Shown here piece after piece: positions 37,606-44,895 of a stretch of 64,000 nucleotides of DNA. The stretch is from Leptotrichia sp. oral taxon 223 (GTDB taxonomy: Bacteria > Fusobacteriota > Fusobacteriia > Fusobacteriales > Leptotrichiaceae): NCBI RefSeq assembly GCF_013394795.1, contig NZ_JABXYU010000001.1, positions 1,612,001-1,676,000 of the forward strand. Reading direction: 5' to 3'. Both the position numbers and the translations under genes were made by a program. How positions within the stretch are numbered: the stretch's first letter is position 1; each line of letters opens with the position of its first letter. The notes below the pieces were generated by a model. The model did no database searches and was not told the DNA's origin. It saw only the letters and a program-made list of their open reading frames with translations.

Positions 37606-37776
37606 AAGTAAATAATGATATAAATATTTGAGTAGCAAAAAATCTTGATTTGTTGTTAAAAAATTAGAAAAAAAGTGATGTGAGATAATATCTATGCGAC
37701 AAGAATATAAAAAATATAATATTAATAAGATTTTATGAATCCTTTCAAATAATGAATAAAAAAAATAGGAGAATTT

Positions 37777-38676
37777 ATGGAAAAATTAAAAAAGGCTATT
37801 TTGGTTTACAATCCAAAATCTGGAAATGCCAATATAATTTTAAGCAATTTTGATTTAATCACGACAAAACTGCTAGAAAAAGGGATTACATTGACACTTT
37901 ATAGCATAAATCAGAATTATGATTTGCTTACAGAAATTTTAAAAAATGAAAAATATGATATTTTGATTTTATCAGGCGGAGATGGAACGTTAAGCCGTTG
38001 TTTAAGCGAGCTTTATTGTAAAAATATCGAATTTCCAGAAGTTGCAATATTTCCGACAGGAACATCAAACGACTTTGCAAAAGCATTGAAAATTGAAGAA
38101 AACATCGAAAACTGGATAGAGAAAATTACAGATAAAACTGCCAAAAATATTGATTTTGGGTTAATTAATGGGAAAACTGTATTCTTGTCTTCGTATGCTG
38201 GTGGGCTGTTTACCAAAATTTCCTACAATACGGACAAGACACTGAAAAAGACGTTTGGAAAAGTTGCCTATTACATAAATGGACTTGGAGAACTTACAAA
38301 TATAAAGACTTTTGACTTGGATATTGTGCTGGATGGAAATGAGAAAGTGAAGAAAAAGGCTATTTTGTACGCAATTCTGAATGGAAAAAGTGTCGGCGGA
38401 TTTGAAAATGTAATTGATGAAGCTAGCATGAATGACGGATTTATGGATATTCTAATCGTAAAAAACATTGACAATCCACTAGATATTCCAAAAATCCTAA
38501 TCGACTTAATGAATAGCAATCTAACAAACAACGATTACATCCGAACTTTACAAGCCAAAAAATGCGAAATAAAAAAAGTTGCTGAAGAAATTGACGTAAG
38601 TATCGATGGGGAAGAAGGGGAAAATATGGATGTAGCAATTGAGTTTATTAGTGGAAAATTAAAAGTTTTTTGTTAA
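37777..38676 (+). CDS. diacylglycerol kinase family lipid kinase (YegS/DgkB type)
   Basis: 299 residues. The DAGK catalytic domain has LVYNPKSGN, ILSGGDGTLSRCLSEL and the nucleotide loop FPTGTSNDFAKAL. The C-terminal beta-sandwich contains GLINGKTVFLSSYAGG and DEASMNDGFMDILIVK. It phosphorylates diacylglycerol or a related lipid at the membrane for phospholipid recycling; the exact lipid is not evident. AGGAG precedes the ATG. It stands alone between recJ and the toxin loci. Confidence 0.92.
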   Translation: MEKLKKAILVYNPKSGNANIILSNFDLITTKLLEKGITLTLYSINQNYDLLTEILKNEKYDILILSGGDGTLSRCLSELYCKNIEFPEVAIFPTGTSNDFAKALKIEENIENWIEKITDKTAKNIDFGLINGKTVFLSSYAGGLFTKISYNTDKTLKKTFGKVAYYINGLGELTNIKTFDLDIVLDGNEKVKKKAILYAILNGKSVGGFENVIDEASMNDGFMDILIVKNIDNPLDIPKILIDLMNSNLTNNDYIRTLQAKKCEIKKVAEEIDVSIDGEEGENMDVAIEFISGKLKVFC

Positions 38677-38738
38677 AAAAATTTGCAATATAAGAAAACT
38701 TTAATTAAAGATTTTTTTATTTTTCAGAAATTTAGGGA

Positions 38739-38767
38739 TTGAGTTTTTTGAAAAAAAATGATATAAT
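38739..38767 (+). promoter_or_regulatory. promoter of antitoxin RNA, locus 2
   Basis: TTGAGT (38739-38744), 17 nt, TATAAT (38762-38767). Confidence 0.7.
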
Positions 38768-38773
38768 AATTTT

Positions 38774-38850
38774 GAATAAAAAACCTGTCTGGGTTATGTA
38801 GTAAAAATGCGAAAAAGAGGTTCTGTTCTTATTGAATGGGATCTTTTTTT
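38774..38850 (+). ncRNA. putative antitoxin RNA, locus 2
   Basis: Predicted RNA of about 77 nt ending at the hairpin 38812-38850 (A-rich left arm, U-rich right arm, 5-nt loop, all pairs Watson-Crick or G-U). Bases 38785-38802 pair with the toxin leader at 38890-38907 at 15 of 18 positions, reaching the ribosome site. TGCGA (38808-38812) is complementary to the leader loop TCGCA (38876-38880). No reading frame is apparent. The ends are estimates. Confidence 0.65.
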
Positions 38851-38860
38851 ATGTTATAAT
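38832..38860 (+). promoter_or_regulatory. promoter of toxin mRNA, locus 2
   Basis: TTGAAT (38832-38837), 17 nt, TATAAT (38855-38860). The -35 and spacer are the right arm and T run of the antitoxin RNA terminator. Confidence 0.75.
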
Positions 38861-38919
38861 TTTAACCGTTAAGGCTCGCAACCTTGACAACTACATAAAA
38901 CAGACTGGGGGTGGTCTCA

Positions 38920-38991
38920 ATGATGAACTGGGATTTGACTGTTTTGGCAGTTATAATCATATTGTTTTTGATTTTTAGCAGTCAAAAATAG
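38920..38991 (+). CDS. 23-residue hydrophobic peptide, putative type I toxin (locus 2)
   Basis: The peptide starts MMNWDLTVLAVIIILFLIFS and ends SQK: one membrane helix with an Asp near the start and a polar tail. GGGGGTGG lies 5 nt before the first of two consecutive ATGs. The leader carries a hairpin (TTAAGG 38869-38874 with CCTTGA 38882-38887) and a segment complementary to the upstream RNA. I do not recognise a named family, but length, composition and layout are those of type I toxins. The near-identical copy at 39295 keeps the same frame while flanking arms have changed, which supports translation. Confidence 0.75.
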   Translation: MMNWDLTVLAVIIILFLIFSSQK

Positions 38992-39025
38992 CAGTTGAAT
39001 TCTTGTCTTATTGTTCTCACCTTTT

Positions 39026-39057
39026 GCCTGCCAGTTGAATTTAGCTGGCAGGTTTTA
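39026..39057 (+). terminator. terminator of toxin locus 2
   Basis: CCTGCCAG (39027-39034) pairs with CTGGCAGG (39045-39052), followed by TTTT. Confidence 0.85.
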
Positions 39058-39112
39058 ATGAAGTGGAATTTTTGGAATTATGTTTCCTTTTTATTTTTTG
39101 AAAATTTTGGGA

Positions 39113-39141
39113 TTGAATTTTTTTAGAAAAAATGATATACT
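39113..39141 (+). promoter_or_regulatory. promoter of antitoxin RNA, locus 3
   Basis: TTGAAT (39113-39118), 17 nt, TATACT (39136-39141). Confidence 0.7.
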
Positions 39142-39147
39142 AATTTA

Positions 39148-39229
39148 GTATAAAAAACCTGTTCAGGTTAGTGTAAAATTAAAAATGCGAGAAAAAGGCT
39201 TTATTCTTTATTGAATAGGGCTTTTTTTT
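39148..39229 (+). ncRNA. putative antitoxin RNA, locus 3
   Basis: Predicted RNA of about 82 nt ending at the hairpin 39192-39229 (AAAAAGGCTTTATTC against GAATAGGGCTTTTTT, with G-U pairs). Bases 39158-39176 pair with the toxin leader at 39265-39283 at 17 of 19 positions including one G-U, reaching two G of the ribosome site. TGCG (39186-39189) matches CGCA of the leader loop (39254-39257). Confidence 0.65.
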
Positions 39230-39239
39230 GTGATATAAT
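39211..39239 (+). promoter_or_regulatory. promoter of toxin mRNA, locus 3
   Basis: TTGAAT (39211-39216), 17 nt, TATAAT (39234-39239), overlapping the antitoxin RNA terminator as in locus 2. Confidence 0.75.
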
Positions 39240-39294
39240 TGTCTGTCAAGGAACGCAACCTTGATTACACTTTCTTGAACAGGGGGTGGTAATA

Positions 39295-39366
39295 ATGGCA
39301 AATTGGGATTTGACTGTTTTGACAGTTATAATCATATTGTTTTTGATTTTTAGCAGTCAAAAATAG
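39295..39366 (+). CDS. 23-residue hydrophobic peptide, putative type I toxin (locus 3)
   Basis: The peptide begins MANWDLTVLTVIIILFLIFS and ends SQK. It differs from the locus 2 peptide at residue 2 (Ala for Met) and residue 10 (Thr for Ala). AGGGGGTGG lies 5 nt upstream of the ATG. The leader hairpin TCAAGG/CCTTGA (39246-39264) exposes loop AACGCAA. Function is inferred only from layout and hydrophobicity. Confidence 0.75.
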   Translation: MANWDLTVLTVIIILFLIFSSQK

Positions 39367-39400
39367 CAATTGAATTCTTGTCTTATTGTCCTCACCTTTT

Positions 39401-39432
39401 GCCTGCCAGTTGAACTTTGCTGGCAGGTTTTA
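39401..39432 (+). terminator. terminator of toxin locus 3
   Basis: CCTGCCAG (39402-39409) pairs with CTGGCAGG (39420-39427), followed by TTT. Confidence 0.85.
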
Positions 39433-39469
39433 ATGAAATGGAATTTTTTGGATTATGCTTCTTTTTTTG

Positions 39470-39520
39470 CAGGATTGCTCGTTGTTACAAATCTTTATTT
39501 TGCAGTAAAGATTTATCCTG
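39470..39520. other. two-tier hairpin in intergenic region
   Basis: Outer CAGGAT (39470-39475) pairs with ATCCTG (39515-39520). Inner AAATCTTTA (39489-39497) pairs with TAAAGATTT (39506-39514). It is not followed by a T run, so it is not a plain terminator. The rest of 39521-39724 holds short imperfect repeats (ATTGC/GCAAT) and no gene that I can support. Confidence 0.6.
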
Positions 39521-39724
39521 ATAATTAAAATTGTGGCAAGATTGCTACGCAATACCTATGGCTAGACTCTGGCTATAAATAAATTTAAAGAAAAACATTA
39601 TTACTCAAAATATCTAAAAAATTGATTTTATATATTTTTATATAAAAAAGTAAAATAGGTTAATACTTAGATAGTAATAAAAAAAGAAAGTTTAAATTTT
39701 CAGTAAACATTGCATAAAAAAATT

Positions 39725-39752
39725 TTGAATTTTGTGGAAAATATGGTATAAA
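39725..39752 (+). promoter_or_regulatory. promoter of GH57 gene
   Basis: TTGAAT (39725-39730), 16 nt, TATAAA (39747-39752), 40 bp before the ATG. Confidence 0.65.
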
Positions 39753-39791
39753 TATAGTATATAAAAATTTATAAAGTATGGAGGAAAAATT

Positions 39792-41381
39792 ATGAATGGA
39801 TATTTTAGTCTTGTTTTACATGCACATTTGCCGTATGTAAGACATCCAGAGTATGAAGAATTTTTAGAAGAAGATTGGTTATATGAAGCGATTACGGAAA
39901 CGTATATCCCTTTACTGGAAATGTTTGAAAATTTAACAAGAGATAACATTCCTTGGAATATAACTATTACAATGTCTGGAACGCTTGTAAATATGCTAAA
40001 TGATGGTTTATTGCGTGAAAGATATCTTCGTCATATAAATAAATTAATTGAATTCTGTGAAAATGAAGTGGAAAGACTAAGTCCATATCCTGACATGCTA
40101 AATGTTGCAAAACATAATTTATGGTTCAATACGAGAGCAAGACAAGTATTTGAAGAAAAGTACAGCAAAGATTTAGTGGGGGCATTTAGAAAATTTCAAG
40201 ATCAGGGGAACTTAGAAATCATTCCAGTTACAGCAACACATGGATTTTTACCAGTTATGAAAGATTATCCTGAAGCAGTAAACGCTCAAGTGCTTATGGC
40301 AAAAAAAGATTATATTAAAAATTTTGGAAGGGATCCAAAGGGAATTTGGCTAGCTGAATGTGCTTATTATCCAGGACAAGATAAATTCTTGGAAAAACAC
40401 GGAATAAGATATTTCCTAGTTGATGCGCATGGAATTATGCACAGTGATCCACGTCCAGTTTATGGTATTTATTCACCAGTTTATACTAAGAATTATGTGG
40501 CTGCATTTGCCAGAGATTTGGAATCATCAGAACAAGTTTGGAGTTCTGAATCAGGGTATCCAGGAGATGGACTTTACCGTGAATTCCATAAGGATGCAGG
40601 ATACGAACTTGACTATGAACTTGTAAAACCTTACTTGCACAGTGATGGAGTAAGAAGAAACATAGGAATAAAATATCACGCAATAACAGATAAGAAAGGA
40701 AGCTATAAAGCAGTTTATAATCCACAGGCAGCAGCAGACAGGGCAAAAGAACATGCGTATAACTTTGTATTCAATCGTTCAAAACAAATTGAATTTCTTG
40801 CTTCAAAAATGAAATATAGAAAACCTATCGTAGTATCGCCTTACGATGCTGAATTATATGGACACTGGTGGTATGAAGGGCCTATATTCCTAGAATGGGT
40901 ATTCAGAGCAATAGCTGAATCTGATTTTTCTACAATAACACCATACAAATATTTACAAAAATACCCTACAAACCAAATAGTTGACGTAAGTATGTCAAGC
41001 TGGGGAGCAAATGGTTATTACGACGTTTGGATAGACGGTTCAAATGATTACGCATACAGACATTTACATAAAGCTGCGCAAAAAATGATAGAATTGGCAA
41101 ACGGAAGAGAACCATACAACGAACTGGAATACAGAGCATTAAATCAAGCCGCAAGAGAGTTGTTAATGGCACAGACATCTTGTTGGGAATTTATAATGTA
41201 CACAGGAACAATGGTTGGATATGCTCATAAAAAAATAAGCGATCATGTTCATAGATTATTCAAAATTTACGAAGACTTCAAAAACGGCAATTTAGATGAA
41301 AGCTGGCTAAATGAAATTGAAAGCAGAGATAATATTTTCCCTGAAATCGAATATAGAATGTACAGAAGTGACTGGCTATAA
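39792..41381 (+). CDS. glycoside hydrolase family 57, probable 1,4-alpha-glucan branching enzyme
   Basis: 529 residues. The GH57 barrel opens with FSLVLHAHLPYVRHPEYEEF. The nucleophile block is GIWLAECAYYPGQDKFL and the acid/base block is SPYDAELYGHWWYEGPIFLEW. A C-terminal helical domain typical of GH57 branching enzymes follows (AQTSCWEFIMYTGTMVGYAHKK). By family it forms alpha-1,6 branches in glycogen-like glucan in the cytoplasm. No other glycogen genes are in the window, so amylase-type activity remains possible. GGAGG precedes the ATG. Confidence 0.9.
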   Translation: MNGYFSLVLHAHLPYVRHPEYEEFLEEDWLYEAITETYIPLLEMFENLTRDNIPWNITITMSGTLVNMLNDGLLRERYLRHINKLIEFCENEVERLSPYPDMLNVAKHNLWFNTRARQVFEEKYSKDLVGAFRKFQDQGNLEIIPVTATHGFLPVMKDYPEAVNAQVLMAKKDYIKNFGRDPKGIWLAECAYYPGQDKFLEKHGIRYFLVDAHGIMHSDPRPVYGIYSPVYTKNYVAAFARDLESSEQVWSSESGYPGDGLYREFHKDAGYELDYELVKPYLHSDGVRRNIGIKYHAITDKKGSYKAVYNPQAAADRAKEHAYNFVFNRSKQIEFLASKMKYRKPIVVSPYDAELYGHWWYEGPIFLEWVFRAIAESDFSTITPYKYLQKYPTNQIVDVSMSSWGANGYYDVWIDGSNDYAYRHLHKAAQKMIELANGREPYNELEYRALNQAARELLMAQTSCWEFIMYTGTMVGYAHKKISDHVHRLFKIYEDFKNGNLDESWLNEIESRDNIFPEIEYRMYRSDWL

Positions 41382-41408
41382 TTTAAGTAATAAAAATTAA
41401 TATAACTT

Positions 41409-41446
41409 AAGGAGTGTTTTTTATAATTTTTATAAGAACATTCCTT
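41409..41446 (+). terminator. Rho-independent terminator of GH57 gene
   Basis: AAGGAGTGTT (41409-41418) pairs with AACATTCCTT (41437-41446), followed by TTT. Confidence 0.8.
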
Positions 41447-41617
41447 TTTAATATTAATTAAATTGGTAAATATTTTTTGTTTGTTGCTTTTAAATGAAAA
41501 TTATTATAAAATATATTCAAAAGTTTAAATATTTATCTAAATTATTTTATTTAAATTTACTTAGGTTATTTTAGTTAATAATTGTTTTTTATTTATTTTA
41601 AATATTTTTTTTTTAAC

Positions 41618-41714
41618 GTAAAGAGGATCAGTTGCCATCCCCTTTACAATCCTGGCTCGTCTAAGCATTTTTTTGAAATAAAAACTAAACTCGCTTTTTA
41701 ATAAGAGTTTTTAT
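41618..41714. other. two hairpins in a 650-bp gene-free gap
   Basis: GTAAAGAGGAT (41618-41628) pairs with ATCCCCTTTAC (41637-41647) with one mismatch. AAACTC (41687-41692) pairs with GAGTTT (41705-41710) with T runs on both sides. The rest of 41447-42032 is AT-rich with no gene that I can support. The region could encode a small RNA; only structure supports that. Confidence 0.4.
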
Positions 41715-42032
41715 CAACTCTTTAAATAATAGCAATTTCAATATTTTGAAAAAGCTCAGACAGTAGTTTTCATTCCAAAAAAATCACGACAAATTTTTTA
41801 AGTTTTATAATTTACAGCGGTTTTATGAAATTAGAATGTATTTTGAAAAGTACAAAAAATCAAGCAAAATTTCGTTAAAGAAAAAACATATAAATACAAA
41901 TAAGAAAAATAATTGTTAATCAAAATAATTTTGAAATAAAAAAGTAATAAATAAAAAAGTAATAAATAGAAAAACAATATTAGAAAAAATTATTTATTTT
42001 AATATTAATAATAGAAAGAGAGAGAAAAAAGA

Positions 42033-42731
42033 ATGGAGAAGATAATAGGGATAAATCCAGTGATTGAAGTATTGAAATCGGATAAGAATATTGAGAAACT
42101 GGAAGTTTATAAGAAGATAAAGAAGGAAACAATTAAGGAAATATTGAATTTGGCGAGCAGAAGGAATATAAAGATTTTTTATACTGGTAGACGGACTGAA
42201 AATTCACAGGGAGTCGTGGCACTTATTTCGAAATTTGATTATTATATTGATTTTACTGCATTTTTGGAAAAACTTTTGAAAAAGGAAAAATCTATAGTTG
42301 TTGTGCTGGATCAGGTTCAGGATCCGAGAAATTTTGGGGCGATTATAAGAAGTGCGGAGTGCTTTGGAGTAGACGGAATTATTATTCAGGACAGAAATAG
42401 TGTGAAAGTTACGGAAACAGTTGTAAAATCATCGACAGGAGCAATTGAGCATGTGGATATTGTAAAAGTTACAAATATTTCTGATACGATTGACAAATTA
42501 AAAAAATATGGATACACAGTTTACGGTGCAGAAGCTGACGGGCAAAATTACTATTATGAAGAAAATTATCCAGAAAAAGCATGTCTTGTGCTTGGAAGTG
42601 AAGGAAATGGAATGCGAAAAAAAGTCAAGGAGCATTGTGATAAAATTATAAAAATACACTTGAAGGGGCAAATAAACTCGCTGAATGTATCTGTGGCTGG
42701 GGGGATAATATTGGCAGAAATGTCGAAATAG
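42033..42731 (+). CDS. rlmB: 23S rRNA 2'-O-ribose methyltransferase, RlmB/TrmH (SpoU) family
   Basis: 232 residues. An N-terminal substrate-binding domain (IIGINPVIEVLKSDKNIEKLEVYK) precedes the SPOUT knot. The knot motifs are LDQVQDPRNFGAIIRSAECFG, VVKSSTGAIEHV, LVLGSEGNGMRK and INSLNVSVAGGIILAEM. It methylates a ribose in 23S rRNA (G2251-type) with S-adenosylmethionine. The N-terminal domain favours RlmB over TrmL-type tRNA enzymes. Confidence 0.88.
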   Translation: MEKIIGINPVIEVLKSDKNIEKLEVYKKIKKETIKEILNLASRRNIKIFYTGRRTENSQGVVALISKFDYYIDFTAFLEKLLKKEKSIVVVLDQVQDPRNFGAIIRSAECFGVDGIIIQDRNSVKVTETVVKSSTGAIEHVDIVKVTNISDTIDKLKKYGYTVYGAEADGQNYYYEENYPEKACLVLGSEGNGMRKKVKEHCDKIIKIHLKGQINSLNVSVAGGIILAEMSK

Positions 42732-42950
42732 TAAAATTTGGAATTTTCTCATTGAAAAAAGTTAGTTAATATAAAAGTAAAAGTTATAAAATTCCGATAA
42801 AAAAAGTGTTTATAATAATAAGAGGTCAAGATTCTTTGGCAGAGGATAGAGAAAAGTAAGAAAAATAAAAATATAAAAATATTGTATTTATTAGAAGTTT
42901 TAGACTTTTACAAATAATTAATAAAAAATGTTTGATAGGAGAGAATTTTA

Positions 42951-43517
42951 ATGGAAAAGCAAAAATATATTTTAAATAATACTTATGGAATTAATGGGCT
43001 AGGAAAAATATCTTTAAAAGAAATAATGAAAATTTTTTCTGTTCCTGAAGAAATAGAAATGAAATTGAGTGATGATAAAATAACAATATCAATAGATTTG
43101 ATATATAAAGGATTGAAAATATACTATTCGTTATATTTTTTTGTTGAAAATCTTAAAAAACCAGAGAATCAATCTTTGACTTTTTGTATGGAAAAATTGT
43201 ATTTGAATAATCGGGAAAGTATAAAAGTGGGAGATGAAATAAAGACAGTTCTTCCTAAAATAAGGAAATATCTTAAAAGAAACAATAAAAATTTGAATTT
43301 TGAATATGAAGAAGATAAATTTTTTGGGGAGTATTTATTTGATGATGGAAATATTCATATATTTTTTGAAAAATTTGGGAGTAAAAAAGTGATGGATGAT
43401 ATAATGATAAGTTTACCTTATGAAGATATATTGCCAGAAAATAAGGAAGTTTTGGTAGAAATTAGCAAGATAATGGAGATAAAAAATAAAATAGATGAAT
43501 TATTTTGGGACAAATAG
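42951..43517 (+). CDS. hypothetical cytoplasmic protein
   Basis: 188 residues with AGGAGAG before the ATG. It has no signal peptide or membrane segment and is Lys/Glu/Ile-rich. The recognisable shape is a beta-rich N-terminal half (KITISIDLIYKGLKIYYSLYFF) and a KYLKRNNKNLNFEYEED segment. I do not recognise the family. It lies alone between rlmB and the L31 gene. Confidence 0.65.
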   Translation: MEKQKYILNNTYGINGLGKISLKEIMKIFSVPEEIEMKLSDDKITISIDLIYKGLKIYYSLYFFVENLKKPENQSLTFCMEKLYLNNRESIKVGDEIKTVLPKIRKYLKRNNKNLNFEYEEDKFFGEYLFDDGNIHIFFEKFGSKKVMDDIMISLPYEDILPENKEVLVEISKIMEIKNKIDELFWDK

Positions 43518-43642
43518 AAGAGAGTTGATTAATTGTGAAATTGAAAAGATGTAATGTAAATGTTTGAAGATGTATTTGAATGAATTCAAAATAAAAAAAA
43601 TAGAATATTAATATTTCCTCTAAATTTTTACTATATCGATAC

Positions 43643-43671
43643 TTGAAAATTAAAGAAAAATATGGTATTAT
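43643..43671 (+). promoter_or_regulatory. promoter of L31 gene
   Basis: TTGAAA (43643-43648), 17 nt, TATTAT (43666-43671). Confidence 0.75.
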
Positions 43672-43724
43672 TATATGAAATATTGAAAATAATCATAGTT
43701 ATAAATAGAAAGGAGCATAGATAC

Positions 43725-43964
43725 ATGAAAAAAGATTTACATCCATCATACGGATTTGTAGTATTTGAAGATACAAGTAACGGAGAAAGATTCTTAGGAA
43801 AATCAACTAAAACTTCTAAAGAAACAACAACTTTTGAAGGGAAAGAATATCCAGTAATAAAAGTTGCAACAAGTTCAACTTCTCACCCATTCTATACTGG
43901 AAAATCTAAATTTGTTGATGAAACTGGAAGAGTTGACAAATTTAAGAAAAAATACAACTTATAA
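43725..43964 (+). CDS. rpmE2: 50S ribosomal protein L31, type B
   Basis: 79 residues: [20 protein letters not shown] at the start and [20 protein letters not shown] near the end. There is no cysteine, so it is the zinc-free form, which in other bacteria can replace zinc-bearing L31 when zinc is scarce. The ATG at 43725 follows AAAGGAG; upstream in-frame codons lie before that site. It is a single-gene unit with its own promoter and terminator. No Zur box was identified. Confidence 0.95.
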   Translation: MKKDLHPSYGFVVFEDTSNGERFLGKSTKTSKETTTFEGKEYPVIKVATSSTSHPFYTGKSKFVDETGRVDKFKKKYNL

Positions 43965-43977
43965 TCTTGAAGATATT

Positions 43978-44008
43978 GGAAACAGGGATGGTTTATTCTC
44001 TGTTTTTT
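43978..44008 (+). terminator. Rho-independent terminator of L31 gene
   Basis: AACAGGGA (43981-43988) pairs with TCTCTGTT (43997-44004 region) with one G-U, followed by T. Confidence 0.8.
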
Positions 44009-44085
44009 ATTTAACTAAATTTTATATTAACCTAATTTTAATAGTTGACAATACATCCAATATTTGTTATTATATATGAAATAAT

Positions 44086-44110
44086 TAGTAGGATAGTAGG
44101 ATAGTAGGAA
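44086..44110. repeat. short tandem repeat of GTAGGATA
   Basis: About 2.6 copies of an 8-bp unit. The surrounding 44010-44430 is AT-rich with no gene or RNA that I can support. Confidence 0.5.
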
Positions 44111-44433
44111 ATTTGATTTTATTGAAAAACAAAGATGGTAGTTTAGTAGTTTAGAAATTGGTAGTATTGAAGATTTGCAGGATTTACAAAAGAATAGAGA
44201 TTTATAGTTAATTAATTTTGAATAATTTTTGAAAAATGAGAGATTTGAGGTTGATTAAGTGTAATTGCTGGATGTAGAGGTTTGAAATATAATAATTGCT
44301 TATAATGATTAAAAGTGTTTTTGTAATTTTAATTTGTTTAGGTAAATTTTATAAATTTTGGCTGTAGTAAATAAACTATTAAAGTATCGTAAAATATAGA
44401 AATAAATGTCATATGTAAATATTTAGATTTATC

Positions 44434-44467
44434 CTCTCCTAAAATTATTTTAAGAGAGTTTTTTTTT
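44434..44467 (+). terminator. intrinsic terminator in gap before ybjQ-like gene
   Basis: CTCTC (44435-44439) pairs with GAGAG (44455-44459), with A/T pairs inside, followed by eight T. It ends about 47 bp before the next ATG, so it must end an unseen upstream transcript or attenuate the next gene. Confidence 0.6.
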
Positions 44468-44514
44468 ACAAAAATTTATCTAAAGAAAGAAAATAAGGGA
44501 AAGAGGTAAGAAAA

Positions 44515-44835
44515 ATGATTATTACAACTACAAATGAAATTCAAGACAAAAAAGTTATAGAATACAAAGGCATTGTATTTGGAGAGGTTATTTCAGGAGT
44601 AAATATGTTTAAGGATATGGGGGCAAGCTTGAGAAATATCTTTGGTGGAAGATCTAAAGGCTATGAAGATGAGCTTTTGACAGCGAGAACAAATGCTCTG
44701 GAGGAAATGAAGATGAGAGCTGCAGCTTTGGGAGCAAATGCTATTATTGGCGTGAAAATGGATTATGAAGTGTTGGGAGCAGATAATGGGATGCTTATGG
44801 TAACTTGCAGCGGAACGGCTGTAGTTACAGGTTAA
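44515..44835 (+). CDS. YbjQ family (DUF74) protein
   Basis: 106 residues, full length. Family marks are the opening [49 protein letters not shown] and VTCSGTAVV. YbjQ proteins form pentamers and are called putative heavy-metal-binding, but the function is not established. AGAGG precedes the ATG. It lies just upstream of the aromatic genes, 60 bp before the DAHP synthase gene. Confidence 0.9.
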   Translation: MIITTTNEIQDKKVIEYKGIVFGEVISGVNMFKDMGASLRNIFGGRSKGYEDELLTARTNALEEMKMRAAALGANAIIGVKMDYEVLGADNGMLMVTCSGTAVVTG

Positions 44836-44895
44836 TTTGAAATTGTACAGTGAAATCGTTTTGTAATAAGTAATAAAAATGGAATAGGAGAAAAA

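Larger units (their letters stand above)
38739..39432 (+). repeat. tandem duplication, unit about 375 bp (toxin loci 2 and 3)
   Basis: Matching elements recur 374-375 bp apart: RNA promoters 38739/39113, peptide starts 38920/39295, terminators 39026/39401. The peptide genes differ at about 5 of 72 bases, and the 3' regions are nearly identical. The RNA-pairing arms differ strongly between the copies. Confidence 0.9.

Noticed and set aside
41580-41680. Minus-strand short frame with MATDPLYVKKK-like translation
   Set aside because: It has no spaced ribosome site and runs into an AAA-rich tail. The conserved-looking part is better explained by hairpin structure.
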